The notes below the pieces were generated by a model. The model made no database searches. It was not told the DNA's origin and saw only the letters and a list, made by a program, of their open reading frames with translations. A stretch of 64,000 nt of DNA from Clostridia bacterium (lineage in GTDB: Bacteria; Bacillota; Clostridia; UMGS1883; UMGS1540), in contig JAFZQX010000004.1 in assembly GCA_017620205.1 (NCBI GenBank), positions 1-64,000 on the forward strand. Reading direction: 5' to 3'. Position numbers and translations under genes: made by a program. Numbering within the stretch: the first letter of the stretch is position 1; each line of letters begins with the position of its first letter. Positions 53,620 to 62,575 of the stretch are shown piece after piece.

Positions 53620-54329
53620 ATAATCTCCTCCTTTAAAAGAACGGGACCGTCCTTGCAAATTCTTTTATCGCCGTATTTTGTCTTGCACGTGCATCCCATG
53701 CACGCACCGAAACCGCATCCCATTCTCTCTTCAAACGATAGTTGACCGCTTGTTTTGGTCTTATCACAAACGGCTTTGAGCATAGGTATAGGTCCGCATG
53801 TATAGAAGTAAGTATAATCTTCGGGGAAAATGTCGGTAACAAAACCTTTATTATGCGCAGAGCCGTCTGCCGTTGAAATCTTAACTTCTATTCCCAAATC
53901 CATAAATTCTTTTTCGTAAAAAATATCGTCTGCCGTATTAAACCCGAGCACCGCTGCGGGCTTTTTATTCTCTGATATAAGCTTTTTGGCAAGATTGTAC
54001 ATCGGCGGTACGCCGACACCGCCGCCGATTAAAAGCGGCTTATCTCCGCTTTTTGACGTGTCAAACCCGTTGCCGAGGCCGCACAAAACGTCAAGCTCAG
54101 TCCCGCTTTTGAGATCCGACATATATTCCGTTCCTTTGCCTACAGTTTTGTATATAATAGTAATTGTATCGCTATTATAGTCGCAAACGGAAATAGGACG
54201 TCTTAAGTAAAAGCCGTCAAGCTTAATATTTATGAACTGACCGGGCGCCGTAATTTTCGACGTATCACCCGAAAGCTTCATTTCAAAAACGTCTTTTGCT
54301 ATATTTTTGTTTGATATTATTTTATGCAT
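53613..54329 (-). CDS. pyrK: Dihydroorotate dehydrogenase B, electron transfer subunit
   Basis: FAD- and 2Fe-2S-containing partner of PyrD that reduces NAD+. 238 residues. The FAD motif RRPISV, the nucleotide-binding LLIGGGVGVPPMYNLAKKL and the cluster motif CGFGACMGCTC with a later RICKDGPV cysteine are present. The ATG at 54329 follows GGAGG by eight bases. It overlaps both neighbours by seven to eight bases. Confidence 0.95.
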   Translation of the reverse strand: MHKIISNKNIAKDVFEMKLSGDTSKITAPGQFINIKLDGFYLRRPISVCDYNSDTITIIYKTVGKGTEYMSDLKSGTELDVLCGLGNGFDTSKSGDKPLLIGGGVGVPPMYNLAKKLISENKKPAAVLGFNTADDIFYEKEFMDLGIEVKISTADGSAHNKGFVTDIFPEDYTYFYTCGPIPMLKAVCDKTKTSGQLSFEERMGCGFGACMGCTCKTKYGDKRICKDGPVLLKEEIIW

Positions 54330-55596
54330 TAAAGTTTCCTCCATAGCGGATATCACCCGATACCGCCGTCATTTTGCAAACTCCGCAAAGCTTTTTGCCT
54401 TCAAAAGGAGTGCTTCTGCCGAGCGTTAAGAATTCTTCCGGGTTTACGGTAAATTCTCCCGATAAATCAAATACAGTAAAATCTGCCTTATCCCCTATTT
54501 CCAAGCTGTTTCCTATTCCAAAACGCTTCATGGCATTATCGTGCATAAGCGCCATAAGTTTTTGGAGAGATATCAAACCGGTTTTAACAAGATATGTATA
54601 GCATGCGGCAAATGATGTTTCAAGGCCTACTACTCCGAAAGGACTGCCTATAAGACCTTTACTTTTTTCTTCAACTGTGTGCGGTGCATGATCTGTTGCG
54701 ATCATGTCAATAGTTCCGTCGCAAACACCTTCAATCAGCGCCTCTTTATCGGCACGGCTTCGTATCGGCGGATTCATTTTAAATCTGCCGTGGTTTTCAA
54801 TATCGCCGTCGTCAAAGACCAAATAGTGCGGAGCAGTCTCACATGTTATATCAACGCCGTTTTTTTTCGCTTCCCTTATAAGCGCCACGCTCTCTTTTGT
54901 CGAGATGTGGCAAACGTGATATTTACAGCCTGTTTTTGCTGCAAGCGCTATATCGCGTTCTATCGGCTTCCATTCACTTTCGGAGCAAATACCGGGAATA
55001 CCGCTTAGCTTTGCAAACTCTCCGTCATGTATAACTCCGCCATGTAAAAGCGAATTATCTTCACAGTGCGCCGAAATTATTTTACCGAGACTTTTAGCCT
55101 TTTTCATTGCGTTTTCCATCATTTCAGCACTCTGAACACCGCGGCCGTCATCGGAAAAACCAACAACCCTGCCAGCCATTGCGTTCATATCAGAAAGCTT
55201 TTCACCTTTTTCCCCGTATGTTATTGAACCAAATGGGTATACATTTACTTTGGCGTCTCTCTTTATTATTTCCTCCTGCAGCTTAAGCGTTTCGTCGCAA
55301 TCCGGCACGGGATTTAAATTCGGCATTGGGCAAACAGAAGTAAAGCCACCGTGCAGAGCCGCGTTTGTACCGCTTAAAACTGTTTCTTTATAAGAAAATC
55401 CCGGCTCTCTCAGATGCACGTGTACATCAATAAGACCCGGGAATAAATATGCATTATCAAAATTATATACAGTTGTGTCCGCAAGCGGAGACAAAATCGG
55501 AGATACGCCAGCTATGGTACCGTTTTTTACATACATGTCCGATACCATGAATTTGCCGTTTTTATAAATATTTGCGCCTTTAATTATGTAATCCAC
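54322..55596 (-). CDS. pyrC: Dihydroorotase
   Basis: Cyclises carbamoyl aspartate to dihydroorotate. 424 residues, the class I length. Metal ligands are visible as DVHVHLREPG (HxH), later histidines in SAHCED and KYHVCHISTKE, and the catalytic Asp in IATDHAPHT. The start is a GTG at 55596 with AGGAGG eight bases upstream. First gene of the pyr operon. Confidence 0.96.
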   Translation of the reverse strand: MDYIIKGANIYKNGKFMVSDMYVKNGTIAGVSPILSPLADTTVYNFDNAYLFPGLIDVHVHLREPGFSYKETVLSGTNAALHGGFTSVCPMPNLNPVPDCDETLKLQEEIIKRDAKVNVYPFGSITYGEKGEKLSDMNAMAGRVVGFSDDGRGVQSAEMMENAMKKAKSLGKIISAHCEDNSLLHGGVIHDGEFAKLSGIPGICSESEWKPIERDIALAAKTGCKYHVCHISTKESVALIREAKKNGVDITCETAPHYLVFDDGDIENHGRFKMNPPIRSRADKEALIEGVCDGTIDMIATDHAPHTVEEKSKGLIGSPFGVVGLETSFAACYTYLVKTGLISLQKLMALMHDNAMKRFGIGNSLEIGDKADFTVFDLSGEFTVNPEEFLTLGRSTPFEGKKLCGVCKMTAVSGDIRYGGNFNA

Positions 55597-55620
55597 CTGA
55601 CATACCTCCTAACCTTATAT

Positions 55621-55649
55621 ATTCTATCATATTAAAGCAAATATGTCAA
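55621..55649 (-). promoter_or_regulatory. SigA-type promoter of the pyr operon
   Basis: TTGACA (55649-55644) and TAGAAT (55626-55621) on the minus strand are 17 bases apart. The -35 box lies in the last codons of the upstream phosphate transporter. The leader before pyrC would be under 25 bases, too short for a PyrR attenuator. Confidence 0.75.
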
Positions 55650-57400
55650 GCTTTAGCAACGTTATATTTTTTCTTATACGCTTCGTATTTTTCTGTAAAC
55701 GATGTGTTATTGCTCTTCATCGAATTCATGAACTCGTGTCCGCTGTAAGAGTCATTCTTTAACTGCAGAATAGAAACAGCTATATTTGAGCAATGGTCGC
55801 CAATTCTTTCAAAATTATTGATAATATCTGAGAAAACAAATCCGGCTTCTACGCTGCAGCCGCCCTTCTTAAGTCTTTCAATGTGGTTGTTTTTAAGAAT
55901 AATCTTAAGTCTGTCAACAACCTGCTCCAAAGGCTCAATTTGAAGTGCCAGATCCATATTGTTTCCGTTAAAAGCATCAACCGAGAGAGTTATTATCTCG
56001 TCAACAGCGGCGCCCATGGTTTTAAGCTCTGTCAACGCATCATCGGACAGCGCAATCTTTTTGTCGTTTATCTCCTGTGCAGCCTGTGCAATATTTAAAG
56101 CATGGTCGCCTATTCTCTCAATATCACCTATAAGGTGAAGAAACTCGGTTGCCTGACGGCTGTCATCAACGTTCATATTATGTTGTGTGAGTTTAATAAG
56201 ATACGAACCGAGCTTATCCTCATACATATCGGTTTTATTTTCGCCCTCGACTATATAGTCAAACTCCTCGTTGCTGTAATTTTCAAGCAAATCAATAGAT
56301 TTTTTAAGCATATCCTGAGCTTTCAAAAACATCTTAATTGTAACCTCACGCGCCTGTGAAACGGCAAGAGAGGGAGAATCAAAAAATCTTTCGTCAAGCA
56401 AATTGAATTCATCGTCTTCTTTGCCTTCGGGTATAATCCTGCACGCAAGTTTTTCAAGCTGCTTGTAAAACGGGAACAGTATCAAAACCTGAAACGCTTT
56501 GAATATAGTATTGAAAAGCGCTATTCCAAAAGGATTAGCATTGGTAGAAAGAACACCTATATAGTTTTTCAGGAAAACATAAAACAGCATGAAAACAGCT
56601 GCACCGATAACGTTATATGAAAGGTGGAGCGCCGCAACGCGTTTTGCAGATTTATTTGCACCAATACCGGACAAAATTGCAGTGATACAGGTACCTATAT
56701 TCTGGCCGAGCACAATCGGAACAACGGTAAAATAATTAATGGGGATAGACATAGAAAGTGCCTGTAAAATACCTATTGATGCAGAAGAAGACTGGATAAC
56801 GGCAGTAACCAATGTTCCTACCAAAATGCCGAGTAACGGATTTTGGAAGAGAACCAAAAGGTTTTTAAAGGTTTCATTGTCTTTAAGAGGTGCAACGGCG
56901 TCAGACATTGTCTGCATACCGAACATAAGCACCGCAAACCCTATGAGCATAAGGCCCAAATCTTTCTTTCTGCTCTTTTTCTTCATTAAGATAACTACGC
57001 CGATTAGAGCAAGTATCGGTGAAAAAGCAGTGGGGTTTAAAAGCTGCATGAATATATTGCCACTGCCGGAAATACCCGTAAGTGACAAAATCCAGTTTGT
57101 TATAAGCGCGCCGACGTTTGCGCCGATAATCACACAAACAGATTGCGAAAACGTCATGATACCGGAATTTACAAAACCGATTATCATTACCGTTGTAGCG
57201 GATGAAGACTGCATAACCGCAGTAACGGCAGCACCGAGTAAAAGTCCTTTAAAAGGACTTGAAGTTAATTTTTCAAGAATTGACTTCATTTTACTGCCTT
57301 GACTCTTCTCAAGAGCATCGCTCATAACACGCATTCCGTATAAAAAGAACGCAAGTCCGCCTATCAATTCAAGAATTTGTAAGATACCAAATCCTCCCAC
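55646..57400 (-). CDS. Na/Pi cotransporter family protein with PhoU-like domain
   Basis: A 584-residue membrane protein of the NptA/YjbB type, thought to move phosphate with Na+. The two repeated transport motifs QSSSATTV (near 65) and QSSSASIG (near 205) are clear, with about eight to nine helices to residue 320. The last 240 residues are a cytoplasmic helical PhoU-like domain (EFLHLIGDIERIGDHALNIA and IINNFERIGDHCSNIA repeats with the metal-site Glu/Arg/Asp). Transport direction cannot be read from sequence. Confidence 0.92.
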   Translation of the reverse strand: MGGFGILQILELIGGLAFFLYGMRVMSDALEKSQGSKMKSILEKLTSSPFKGLLLGAAVTAVMQSSSATTVMIIGFVNSGIMTFSQSVCVIIGANVGALITNWILSLTGISGSGNIFMQLLNPTAFSPILALIGVVILMKKKSRKKDLGLMLIGFAVLMFGMQTMSDAVAPLKDNETFKNLLVLFQNPLLGILVGTLVTAVIQSSSASIGILQALSMSIPINYFTVVPIVLGQNIGTCITAILSGIGANKSAKRVAALHLSYNVIGAAVFMLFYVFLKNYIGVLSTNANPFGIALFNTIFKAFQVLILFPFYKQLEKLACRIIPEGKEDDEFNLLDERFFDSPSLAVSQAREVTIKMFLKAQDMLKKSIDLLENYSNEEFDYIVEGENKTDMYEDKLGSYLIKLTQHNMNVDDSRQATEFLHLIGDIERIGDHALNIAQAAQEINDKKIALSDDALTELKTMGAAVDEIITLSVDAFNGNNMDLALQIEPLEQVVDRLKIILKNNHIERLKKGGCSVEAGFVFSDIINNFERIGDHCSNIAVSILQLKNDSYSGHEFMNSMKSNNTSFTEKYEAYKKKYNVAKA

Positions 57401-57444
57401 TTGGCTCTCCTCCTTTTGTTCATATCATCTCTCTATAAATCAAA

Positions 57445-58296
57445 CTATTTAATTGAAACTGCTTTTTTAATTCCTTCCAAAACGGAATACGGTATTTTCA
57501 TATCGCCGAGACCGGTTCCGATAGATATATGCGGTTTCATATCTGCATGAAAATCCGTGCCGCCTGAAACACAAAGATCAAGCTCCTTTGCAAAAGACAT
57601 AAACTTGTCCTGCATTTCGGGCGTATACTCGGTATAATAACCTTCAATACCGCAAAGGCCAAAACTTTTAAGTTCTTTTAAGTACTCAAAAAGCTCTTCA
57701 TCGCTTTTCTGCAAATGATGAAGATGCGCTGCAAAAGCAGCACCGCCGGCGTCTTTAATAACAGAAATGCACTCCTTAGCGGTAAAGTGCTGTATTGTAC
57801 AGAAACAAGGCTTTCCGCTGCCGAGATATTTATCAAAAGCTTCTTTAACACTTCCGATATAACCCATTTTAACCATTGCCTTAGCAAAATGTGCACGGCC
57901 CAGAAGCATACCTCCGGCTTCTGCCCGAGCGTCTTCTTCGGTAATATCAAAGCCGCACTCTCTAAGTTTTTCGCAAGTTATCTTGTTTCTGAGTTTTCTG
58001 TTTTGTCTGACAGCTTCGAGCCCGTCCGAAAACTTTGGATTGTTTATGTCAATATAGTACCCCAGAATATGCAGCTCTGTATCAGACTTTGCAGACATCT
58101 CAATGCCGGGAACAACTTCTATGCCGTGTTTTTTGCCTGCTTCTAAAGCTTCAGAAACTCCGTCAATTGTGTCATGATCTGTAAGTGCCACGGCAGACAG
58201 CCCTTGCTCTTTTGCATGACATACAAGTTCGGCGGGCGTCATAGAACCGTCTGATTTATTCGAATGTGTGTGTAAATCAATACATCTTCCGTCCAT
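57445..58296 (-). CDS. PHP domain phosphoesterase
   Basis: A 283-residue metal-dependent hydrolase of the PHP family. The N-terminal DLHTHSNKSDGSMTP, then LTDHDTIDG, PGIEMSA, AAHLHH and a final GGTDFHAD give the set of His/Asp/Glu metal ligands. Relatives include RNase AM (3',5'-nucleoside bisphosphate phosphatase, YciV/TrpH). It lies 11 bases after the Mrp gene and 44 bases before the Na/Pi transporter. Confidence 0.9.
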   Translation of the reverse strand: MDGRCIDLHTHSNKSDGSMTPAELVCHAKEQGLSAVALTDHDTIDGVSEALEAGKKHGIEVVPGIEMSAKSDTELHILGYYIDINNPKFSDGLEAVRQNRKLRNKITCEKLRECGFDITEEDARAEAGGMLLGRAHFAKAMVKMGYIGSVKEAFDKYLGSGKPCFCTIQHFTAKECISVIKDAGGAAFAAHLHHLQKSDEELFEYLKELKSFGLCGIEGYYTEYTPEMQDKFMSFAKELDLCVSGGTDFHADMKPHISIGTGLGDMKIPYSVLEGIKKAVSIK

Positions 58297-58307
58297 ATGC
58301 CTTGCTC

Positions 58308-59129
58308 CTAATCGGCAATTCTATCAATGACTTCAAGCATCGGATTATCGGGGTAGTTTTCTATTGCGCCCGCATCACATGCTGCGGCAAGTGCCGGATC
58401 CATCGGAATTCTTGCAAGAACCTGAAGTTCTTTTTCGCCCGCAATTTTGTCTATATGGCTTTCGCCGAACACTTTAATCTCTTTTCCGCAGTCGGGACAC
58501 TTAACATAGCTCATGTTTTCAACTATACCGAGTACGGGAATGTTCATCATTTCAGCCATATTAAGAGCTTTTTCAACAATCATTCCGACAAGCTCTTGCG
58601 GAGAAGTTACAACGATAATGCCGTCAACGGGAATTGACTGAAAAACCGTAAGCGGAACATCTCCCGTTCCGGGAGGCATGTCTATAAACATAACGTCAAC
58701 ATCGCCCCAAATTACGTCTGTCCAGAACTGTTTAACCGTTCCTGCGATTATCGGACCACGCCATACAACGGGATCTGTTTCGTTTTCTGTCAAAAGATTT
58801 AATGACATAACAGATACACCGCCGTTTGAATGCATCGGGAAAAGGCCCATTTCATTCCCCTTTGCTCTGCCCGAAAGTCCGAACATTTTAGGAATTGAAG
58901 GACCTGTTATATCAGCGTCGAGGACAGCCGTCCTTTTGCCGCTTTTTGAAGCGGCAGAAGCACAGAGCGATGTGACAAGAGATTTTCCCACGCCGCCTTT
59001 GCCGCTGACTATTCCTATAACTTTTTTAATCTGTGAAAGATTATTCGGTGCCTCAATAAAGCTCTCCGCATTTCTCTCTCCACAGTTTGCGCCGCATGTT
59101 TCACAGTTGTGTGTACATTCTTCGCTCAT
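58308..59129 (-). CDS. Mrp/NBP35 family iron-sulfur cluster carrier ATPase
   Basis: A 273-residue P-loop ATPase that carries or transfers Fe-S clusters. The deviant Walker A is SGKGGVGKS near residue 42. MFIDMPPGTGDVPL is the Walker B/switch segment, and YVKCPDCGKEIKVFG holds the CxxC that bridges a cluster in the dimer. An N-terminal cysteine cluster (CTHNCETCGANCGE) adds another likely Fe-S site, as in NBP35. The ATG at 59129 is nine bases after AGAAAGG; a TTG three codons earlier is less likely. Confidence 0.92.
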   Translation of the reverse strand: MSEECTHNCETCGANCGERNAESFIEAPNNLSQIKKVIGIVSGKGGVGKSLVTSLCASAASKSGKRTAVLDADITGPSIPKMFGLSGRAKGNEMGLFPMHSNGGVSVMSLNLLTENETDPVVWRGPIIAGTVKQFWTDVIWGDVDVMFIDMPPGTGDVPLTVFQSIPVDGIIVVTSPQELVGMIVEKALNMAEMMNIPVLGIVENMSYVKCPDCGKEIKVFGESHIDKIAGEKELQVLARIPMDPALAAACDAGAIENYPDNPMLEVIDRIAD

Positions 59130-59253
59130 AGTTTTCAACCTTTCTTACATTATATCTAATATAAAATATCCAATTAATCTGCATTTTATTACAATATAGT
59201 TAATGATATCACAAAGGCATTAAACTGTCAAGAAAGAGCGTTTTAAATAATAC

Positions 59254-59278
59254 ACAAAAAAAGCGGTTTAAAACCGCT
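59254..59278 (-). terminator. Terminator overlapping the sigK stop codon
   Basis: On the minus strand AGCGGTTT and AAACCGCT form a hairpin followed directly by seven T. The stem starts inside the sigK stop codon. Confidence 0.8.
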
Positions 59279-59963
59279 ACATCATATCAAAATTTTCCGT
59301 CAGTTTATTGATAGCCTTTTTTTCAATTCGCGATACGTATGAACGTGAAATACCCATCTCTTTGGCAATCTCTCTCTGTGTTTTTGCTCTCCCGCCGTAA
59401 AGGCCGTATCTCTTTTGTAACACCTCGGCTTCCCTGCCGCTTAATACGCTTTTGATAATCCTATATAAATATGACACTTTATCTTTTTGTTCAATTCTTT
59501 CCGTCATTTCTCCGTCATCACTTTGCAAAACATCCATTAAACTCACCTCGTTGCCTTCCTTGTCAAAACCGATAGGCTCATTTAAAGACACTTCATTTTG
59601 AAGTTTTTTTCCGGATCGCAGCACCATTAAAACCTCATTTTCAATGCAGCGCGCCGCATAAGTTGCGATTCTTATTCTTTTATCGGGTTTATAAGTCGAC
59701 ACAGCCTTAATCAAACCGATTGTGCCTATTGATATCAAATCATCGTTTTCGATTCCGCAGCCGCTGTATTTTCTCGTCACATGGGCTACAAGACGGAGAT
59801 TATGCTCTATAAGTATATTCTTAGCAGCCATATCGCCTTTTGCGTACAGGTCCAAATACTTTTCCTCTTCATCTTCCGACAGCTGAGGCGGAAACGAATT
59901 GCCGCCGCTGACATATGAAAACATAAAAACATTTTGAAACAAGTATCCTAAAATATGTATCAT
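59277..59963 (-). CDS. sigK: Sporulation sigma factor SigK, uninterrupted
   Basis: Late mother-cell sigma factor, 228 residues. The N-terminal hydrophobic stretch (ILGYLFQNVFMFSYV) is the expected membrane-inserting pro-sequence, removed by SpoIVFB in relatives. Region 2 (NLRLVAHVTRKY, DLISIGTIGLIKAV, ATYAARCIENEVLM) and region 4 (TQREIAKEMGISRSYVSRIEKKA) are nearly textbook SigK. There is no skin-type insertion. Start at 59963 (ATG) with GGGAGG upstream; a TTG one codon before is equally placed. Confidence 0.93.
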   Translation of the reverse strand: MIHILGYLFQNVFMFSYVSGGNSFPPQLSEDEEEKYLDLYAKGDMAAKNILIEHNLRLVAHVTRKYSGCGIENDDLISIGTIGLIKAVSTYKPDKRIRIATYAARCIENEVLMVLRSGKKLQNEVSLNEPIGFDKEGNEVSLMDVLQSDDGEMTERIEQKDKVSYLYRIIKSVLSGREAEVLQKRYGLYGGRAKTQREIAKEMGISRSYVSRIEKKAINKLTENFDMM

Positions 59964-60063
59964 CAAAGAACTACACCTCCCGCAATATAACAATATGATA
60001 TGCAGAAGGGATCTTGTCTGTGCGTGTCCTTCCCTAATTCACAAAAAATTCACTGTTAGGCTA

Positions 60064-60092
60064 TTGTAATATCTCATATTATCTGTTATAAT
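60064..60092 (+). promoter_or_regulatory. SigA-type promoter of yqhQ-prmC
   Basis: TTGTAA (60064-60069) and TATAAT (60087-60092) with a 17-base spacer, about 40 bases before the yqhQ start. Confidence 0.65.
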
Positions 60093-60130
60093 TTAAAATA
60101 AGCTTTATTTTCAGAAAGGCAAGATACAAA

Positions 60131-61039
60131 ATGAGTACAAACCATAAAACAAGCATCGGCGGTCAGGCGCTTATTGAAGGCGTTATGATGCGCGGGCCTA
60201 AAACTACAGCGATGGCAGTTCGCAATCCCGAAGGCGAACTTGTAATAGAAAAATGGGATACGGAAGGCATAAACAAGCCTAAAATATTAAAGCTTCCGTT
60301 TATAAGAGGCATATTTAATATGATAGACAGCCTGCGTTTTGGCTACAAATGCCTTATGCGTTCAGCCGAAATAGCCGGTTTTGAAGAAGAAGAAAAAGAA
60401 ACGAAAAGTCACGGTCTTATTATGGGTCTTTTGATGACAATAAGTTCAGTTGTTGCAGTTATAATTTCAATAGGACTTTTTATGTGGCTTCCGGCAAAGC
60501 TGTATGAGCTTACGGGGTTAAGTAAAGATTCGCGTTTTCTAAGAAGCGCTTTTGAAGGCGTAGTTAAAATAATTATTTTTATTCTGTACCTTCTCTTAAC
60601 ATTGCTTATGAAAGATATCCGCAGAACATTTTCTTATCACGGTGCGGAACACAAAACGATTTTCTGCTACGAAGCAGGATTACCTCTTACGGTTGAAAAC
60701 GTAAGAAAACAGCGCCGCTTTCACCCCAGATGCGGAACATCGTTCCTTATCCTTGTGCTTTTAGTCGGAATTTTCGTTTCCATGATAATCCCGGCTTCCC
60801 TGCCTGCGTATATCAGAACGCCTATAAAACTACTCCTGCTGCCCGTAATAGTAGGCATCGGTTATGAGCTTATAAAACTGGCAGGAAGACGCGACAACCT
60901 CTTTACTAAAATCATTTCCGCGCCCGGCGTATGGCTTCAGCATATAACAACAAGAGAACCGGATGACAGTATGATAGAAGCTGCTATTGCCGCTATGAAC
61001 GAAGTAGTTACGGGCAATCCGGAGGATGACAAATGGTAA
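60131..61039 (+). CDS. DUF1385 membrane protein, YqhQ-like
   Basis: A 302-residue membrane protein of the YqhQ family, function not established. The N-terminal GGQALIEGVMMRGP is the family signature; YHGAEHKTIFCYEAG and RFHPRCGTSFL (Cys/His, probably metal-binding) follow, with about four to five helices. AGAAAGG precedes the ATG. It overlaps prmC by seven bases; yqhQ and prmC are neighbours in many Clostridia. Confidence 0.9.
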   Translation: MSTNHKTSIGGQALIEGVMMRGPKTTAMAVRNPEGELVIEKWDTEGINKPKILKLPFIRGIFNMIDSLRFGYKCLMRSAEIAGFEEEEKETKSHGLIMGLLMTISSVVAVIISIGLFMWLPAKLYELTGLSKDSRFLRSAFEGVVKIIIFILYLLLTLLMKDIRRTFSYHGAEHKTIFCYEAGLPLTVENVRKQRRFHPRCGTSFLILVLLVGIFVSMIIPASLPAYIRTPIKLLLLPVIVGIGYELIKLAGRRDNLFTKIISAPGVWLQHITTREPDDSMIEAAIAAMNEVVTGNPEDDKW

Positions 61040-61854
61040 AAACAGTTTCGGACGTTTTCAATGAAGCTAAAAGCCAAATAGATAAAAGCGATATATCTTC
61101 CCTGCTCTGTGATTTGTTAAGCTGTGACAGAGCAGGGTTGCTTTTAAATAAAGACAGAAATCTTACGGAAAACGAATATAAAACGCTACAGAAAAACATT
61201 TCTTTAGCAAAGTCGGGAATGCCGATTGCGTACATAACAGGCAAAAAAGAATTTTACTCTTTGAATTTTGAAGTTACGCCCGATGTACTGATTCCCCGTC
61301 CCGATACGGAAATGCTCGTGGAATTTGCAATAAAGCATGCAAACGGCAAAAAAGTCCTCGATTTATGCACGGGCAGCGGATGTATAGGACTCAGCGTGGC
61401 GCACTACACGCATTGTGATATAACACTTGCCGATATTTCCGAAAAGGCTTTGAAGATTGCAAAAAGAAACGCTGAAACCTTAAATATCGACGCAAAAGTG
61501 ATAAAAACAGATATACTTAAAGATGACATTAAAGGAAAATATGATATTATTCTTTCAAACCCACCCTATATCGAAAGTGAAATCATTCCGACGCTCGATA
61601 AAAACGTATGCGATTTTGAGCCGCACCTTGCGCTGGACGGCGGAGTCGACGGGCTTGATTTCTATCCTGTCATAGCCGCCAAAGCCGCAAAAGCGCTTTT
61701 AAATGACGGAATTTTAGCGGTAGAAATCGGATATACGCAAGGCAAACAGGTAAATGAAATCTTCAAAAAATTCTTTAAAGAAACAGCAGTTTTAAAAGAC
61801 CTTGCGAAAAACGACAGGGTAGTTATTGGAACACATCCCATAACTTACATTTGA
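61033..61854 (+). CDS. prmC: Release factor glutamine methyltransferase
   Basis: Methylates the GGQ glutamine of translation release factors with S-adenosylmethionine. 273 residues. The N-terminal helical domain leads to YITGKKEFYSLNF, VLIPRPDTE, the SAM loop VLDLCTGSGCIGL and the substrate-binding LSNPPYIE motif. GGAGG lies seven bases before the ATG at 61033, inside the end of yqhQ. Confidence 0.96.
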   Translation: MVKTVSDVFNEAKSQIDKSDISSLLCDLLSCDRAGLLLNKDRNLTENEYKTLQKNISLAKSGMPIAYITGKKEFYSLNFEVTPDVLIPRPDTEMLVEFAIKHANGKKVLDLCTGSGCIGLSVAHYTHCDITLADISEKALKIAKRNAETLNIDAKVIKTDILKDDIKGKYDIILSNPPYIESEIIPTLDKNVCDFEPHLALDGGVDGLDFYPVIAAKAAKALLNDGILAVEIGYTQGKQVNEIFKKFFKETAVLKDLAKNDRVVIGTHPITYI

Positions 61855-61902
61855 ATACAAACCGGTGCTTTGTTATACTTAAAACCAAAGGGGGTTTTAA
61901 CA

Positions 61903-62499
61903 TTGAAAAAAGCATCGGTTTTTATTTTAATTCTGTTTATGCTGTTTCTTAACTCGAAAGCAGATACGGCTTACACAGTTCAAAGCGGTGACAGCTTGTG
62001 GAAGATAGCAACCAAATTCGAAACCGGGATCAGTGAACTTAAATCCGCAAATCCGCAGATTAAAAACGCAGCTTTGATTTATCCCGGAGATGTGCTGACT
62101 ATTCCGTCATCAGACGTTTCCACTGCCGAATTTGAAAACGAGGTTATACGTCTGACAAACGAAGAAAGAGCAAAATACGGGCTCCAGCCTCTGCAGCGGG
62201 ATTGGGAACTATGCAGAGTTGCACGGTATAAATCAAAAGATATGCAGTTAAACCGTTATTTCTCACATCAAAGTCCGGTTTACGGCACGCCGTTTGAAAT
62301 GATTAAGAACTTCGGTCTTTCATACCGTGCCGCGGGAGAAAACATCGCAGCGGGTTACCGTACGCCAAAAGCTGTTGTAAACGGATGGATGAATTCATCA
62401 GGGCACAGAGCAAATATTCTTAATAAAACATATACTCACATAGGTGTTGGTTTTGCAAAAGACGGATACTATTGGACGCAGATGTTTATTTCACGCTGA
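61903..62499 (+). CDS. Secreted LysM and CAP domain protein
   Basis: A 198-residue exported protein. After a signal peptide (about 1-20) comes a LysM peptidoglycan-binding domain (YTVQSGDSLWKIATKF to YPGDVLTIP) and then a CAP/SCP domain (LTNEERAKYGLQPL, YFSHQSP, GENIAAGYRTP, SGHRANILN), as in YkwD and spore coat-associated SafA-like proteins. The two conserved histidines of the CAP pocket are present. The start is a TTG at 61903 with GGGGG upstream; the ATG earlier gives a poor signal peptide. Role in cell or spore wall inferred. Confidence 0.85.
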   Translation: MKKASVFILILFMLFLNSKADTAYTVQSGDSLWKIATKFETGISELKSANPQIKNAALIYPGDVLTIPSSDVSTAEFENEVIRLTNEERAKYGLQPLQRDWELCRVARYKSKDMQLNRYFSHQSPVYGTPFEMIKNFGLSYRAAGENIAAGYRTPKAVVNGWMNSSGHRANILNKTYTHIGVGFAKDGYYWTQMFISR

Positions 62500-62507
62500 A
62501 TCTAACC

Positions 62508-62549
62508 AAAAAGCACTCCGGCAGCCCGAAAGCTGCCGGAGTGCTTTTT
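62508..62549. terminator. Strong bidirectional terminator between convergent genes
   Basis: A perfect 13-bp G/C-rich stem (62513-62525 with 62532-62544), loop CCGAAA, flanked by five A and five T. It ends both the LysM-CAP and the HtrA transcripts. Confidence 0.93.
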
Positions 62550-62575
62550 AAATTAGGAGTTATTTGAGAGATAAT

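Noticed and set aside
55597-55650. PyrR-dependent attenuator before pyrC
   Set aside because: The distance from the promoter to the start codon is too short for a binding loop and terminator.
59277-59963. Skin-type element interrupting sigK
   Set aside because: The reading frame runs unbroken from the pro-sequence through region 4.
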